This document shows, one piece after another, positions 62,043 to 64,000 of a stretch of 64,000 nt of DNA. Numbering within the stretch: the first letter of the stretch is position 1; each line of letters begins with the position of its first letter. Below the pieces are notes generated by a model. It searched no databases. It was not told the DNA's origin and saw only the letters and a list, made by a program, of their open reading frames with translations. The position numbers and the translations under genes were made by a program. The DNA comes from an uncultured Fibrobacter sp. (GTDB taxonomy: Bacteria > Fibrobacterota > Fibrobacteria > Fibrobacterales > Fibrobacteraceae): the NCBI GenBank assembly GCA_934699585.1, contig CAKUWY010000004.1:1-64000 (forward strand), written 5' to 3'.

Positions 62043-64000
62043 CTACAGCACGCCGTGGCAGGTACGGCTAATCACGTCGTCCTGCTGTTCCTTCGTGAGG
62101 GAGAGGAATTTGACGGCGTAGCCGGAAACGCGGATGGTGAAGTTCGCGTATTCTGCCTTTTCCGGGTGAGCCTGGGCGTCCAGCAGCTTTTCCACGCCGA
62201 ACACGTTCACGTTCAGGTGGTGTGCACCCTGGGCGAAGTAGCCGTCCATGACGGTCACGAGTTTTTGAGCGCGCTCGTCATCGCTGTGGCCAAGAGCGTT
62301 CGGGCTGATGGTCTGGGTGTTGCTGATGCCGTCTAGAGCGTATTCGTACGGGAGCTTCGCGACAGAGTTGAGCGATGCAAGCAAGCCGTTCTTTTCGGCG
62401 CCGTAGCTCGGGTTTGCACCGGGAGCGAAGGGGGCGTTTGCCGGGCGTCCGTCAGGGAGCGCACCGGTAGCCTTTCCGTACACCACATTACTCGTAATAG
62501 TAAGGATAGAGGTTGTGGGTTCTGCGTTACGGTAGGTGTGGTGTTTCTTGATCTTCGCGATGAATTCCTTCAACAGCCACACGGCGATTTCGTCGGCGCG
62601 GTCGTCGTCGTTACCGTACTTGGGGAAGTCTCCCTTCACCACGAAGTCCTTGGCAAGGCCGTCGTCACCGCGGACCACCTTCACCTTGGCGTACTTGATT
62701 GCAGAAAGGCTATCTACCACATGGCTGAAGCCTGCGATACCTGTCGCAAACGTGCGGCGTACATTGGTATCGATGAGGGCGAGTTCAGCAGCTTCGTAGT
62801 AGTACTTGTCATGCATGTAGTGGATCAGGTTCAGCGTGTTCACATAGATACCCGCGAGCCATTCCAGCATGATGTCGTACTTGTGCATTACTTCGTCGTA
62901 GTCCAGGAATTCGCTGGTAATGGGGGCGAGTTCCGGACCGATCTGCATGCCGGGCACCAGGCCGCCCTTTTCGTCCTTGCCGCCGTTGATGGCGTAGAGG
63001 AGGGCCTTGGCGAGGTTTGCGCGGGCGCCGAAGAACTGCATTTCTTTACCTGTCTGGGTGGCGGACACGCAGCAGCAGATGCTGTAGTCGTCACCCCAGA
63101 TGGGACGCATCACGTCGTCGTTTTCGTACTGGATGGAACTTGTAGTCACCGAGATGAAGGCGGCGTACTCCTTGAAGTTCTCGGGCAGGCGCTTGGTGTA
63201 GAGCACCGTGAGGTTCGGCTCCGGAGAAGGGCCCATGTTCTCTAGCGTGTGCAAGAAGCGGAAATCGTTCTTGGTAACCATGGAACGTCCGTCCTGGCCC
63301 ATGCCGCCCACTTCGAGGGTGGCCCACACCGGGTCGCCGCTGAAGAGCTGGTTGTAGCTTTCGATACGGGCGAACTTGACCATGCGGAATTTCATGACCA
63401 TGTGGTCCACGAGTTCCTGGGCTTGTTCTTCGGTGAGGGTGCCGTTCTTGAGGTCGCGTTCGATATAGATGTCCAGGAAGGTAGAGATACGGCCCACGCT
63501 CATGGCGGCACCGTTCTGGGTCTTGATGGCGGAGAGGTAGCCGAAGTAGAGCCACTGGAAGGCTTCGTGGGCGTTGGTCGCCGGTTCAGAGATGTCGAAG
63601 CCGTAGCTTGCGGCCATCACCTTCATCTGCTGCAGGGCGCGAATCTGTTCGGCCACTTCTTCGCGAAGGCGGATCACGTCGTCGGTCATGGTGCCGTCGC
63701 CTACGTGGGCGAGGTCGTTCTGCTTCTGCTTGATGATGTAGTCAATACCGTAAAGGGCCACACGACGGTAATCGCCCACAATACGTCCGCGACCGTAGGT
63801 GTCGGGGAGGCCGGTCAAGAGGTGGGCCTTGCGGACGGCGCGGATTTCGGGAGTGTAGCAGTCGAACACGCCCTGGTTATGGGTCTTGTGGTATTCGGTA
63901 AAAATCTTGTGGAGGTCGGCGTTGGGCTTGTAGCCGTACTGCTGGCAGGCTTCTTCGGCCATCTTGATGCCGCCAAACGGCATGAAGGCCCGCTTGAGCG
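62043..64000 (-). CDS. pflB: Pyruvate formate-lyase (C-terminal part; 5' end outside window)
   Basis: The frame continues past the right edge (LKRAFMPFGGIKMAEEA reads across it), so about 650 C-terminal residues are visible. Family motifs: HKTHNQGVFDCYTPEIR, LTGLPDTYGRGRIVGDYRRVALYG, the active-site cysteines in YSICCCVSATQTGKEMQFFGAR, and the glycyl-radical site RVSGYAVKF near the end. Splits pyruvate with CoA to acetyl-CoA and formate under anaerobic conditions. The C-terminus SRTCHGVL differs slightly from the usual end. Confidence 0.97.
   Translation of the reverse strand, partial: LKRAFMPFGGIKMAEEACQQYGYKPNADLHKIFTEYHKTHNQGVFDCYTPEIRAVRKAHLLTGLPDTYGRGRIVGDYRRVALYGIDYIIKQKQNDLAHVGDGTMTDDVIRLREEVAEQIRALQQMKVMAASYGFDISEPATNAHEAFQWLYFGYLSAIKTQNGAAMSVGRISTFLDIYIERDLKNGTLTEEQAQELVDHMVMKFRMVKFARIESYNQLFSGDPVWATLEVGGMGQDGRSMVTKNDFRFLHTLENMGPSPEPNLTVLYTKRLPENFKEYAAFISVTTSSIQYENDDVMRPIWGDDYSICCCVSATQTGKEMQFFGARANLAKALLYAINGGKDEKGGLVPGMQIGPELAPITSEFLDYDEVMHKYDIMLEWLAGIYVNTLNLIHYMHDKYYYEAAELALIDTNVRRTFATGIAGFSHVVDSLSAIKYAKVKVVRGDDGLAKDFVVKGDFPKYGNDDDRADEIAVWLLKEFIAKIKKHHTYRNAEPTTSILTITSNVVYGKATGALPDGRPANAPFAPGANPSYGAEKNGLLASLNSVAKLPYEYALDGISNTQTISPNALGHSDDERAQKLVTVMDGYFAQGAHHLNVNVFGVEKLLDAQAHPEKAEYANFTIRVSGYAVKFLSLTKEQQDDVISRTCHGVL

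Overview
The window looks like chromosomal DNA of a Fibrobacter-type bacterium (inference). The evidence is a FISUMP-domain lipoprotein (a family named after Fibrobacter succinogenes), a GH8 cellulase lipoprotein, a type III glutamine synthetase, a pyruvate formate-lyase, a sodium-pumping decarboxylase membrane module, and a surface protein with a sorting-type C-terminal domain. Housekeeping genes are fairly GC-rich.

Positions 1-16250 form an Rhs/YD-repeat accessory region. Seven partial Rhs genes in a row each end in a conserved junction (DP-x-RQF-x-SPYLYxGNG, then a D-x-(D/N)-G motif) followed by a different, AT-rich C-terminal tip of about 140-175 residues. Each tip is followed, usually with overlapping stop and start codons, by a small gene for an exported, lipidated or membrane protein. 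This is the layout of a bank of orphan polymorphic-toxin cassettes with immunity genes. The tips carry recognisable catalytic-looking motifs: two related HExxxH tips, two with H-x-G...S-x-G-C (L,D-transpeptidase-like), one HG/AC clan-CD-like, one Ntox44-like and one DUF4329/JAMM-like. The HExxxH tips have homologous immunity proteins, and one immunity candidate is a degenerate FISUMP protein. The array ends in tipless Rhs debris. No full-length Rhs 5' end, VgrG, PAAR or transposase is visible.

Positions 16300-31300 hold cmk-rpsA, an acyltransferase, a lipoprotein, and a sigma-54 activator with a TrmB-like gene, divergent from glnN, which has a recognisable sigma-54 promoter and two operator-like dyads. 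Then come a FISUMP/collagen-like lipoprotein, a coiled-coil protein built of 14-residue repeats, an EF-G/TetM-like GTPase and the GH8 cellulase.

Positions 31300-49100 carry a DUF58 protein, two sugar-phosphate transferases, hom, nadC, coaX, an ECF sigma/anti-sigma-like/LTxxQ locus, a GH3 lipoprotein, an ABC-F ATPase, ackA, a PAP2 phosphatase, a histidine phosphatase, an RsbU-RsbW-type fusion with its STAS partner, and the remnant of a second sensor phosphatase.

Positions 49100-64000 carry a GLUG surface protein, oadG-like/biotin carrier/oadB, tRNA-His, a double zinc-ribbon protein, a ComEC-like lipoprotein, an acyl-ACP thioesterase, aroA, a tail-anchored solute-binding protein, a DacB-DUF1460 fusion, two unknowns and pflB running off the right edge. 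Small stem-loop repeats (GGAG-stem-loop-stem-GAC) are scattered between genes, and a few have entered coding sequences in frame.
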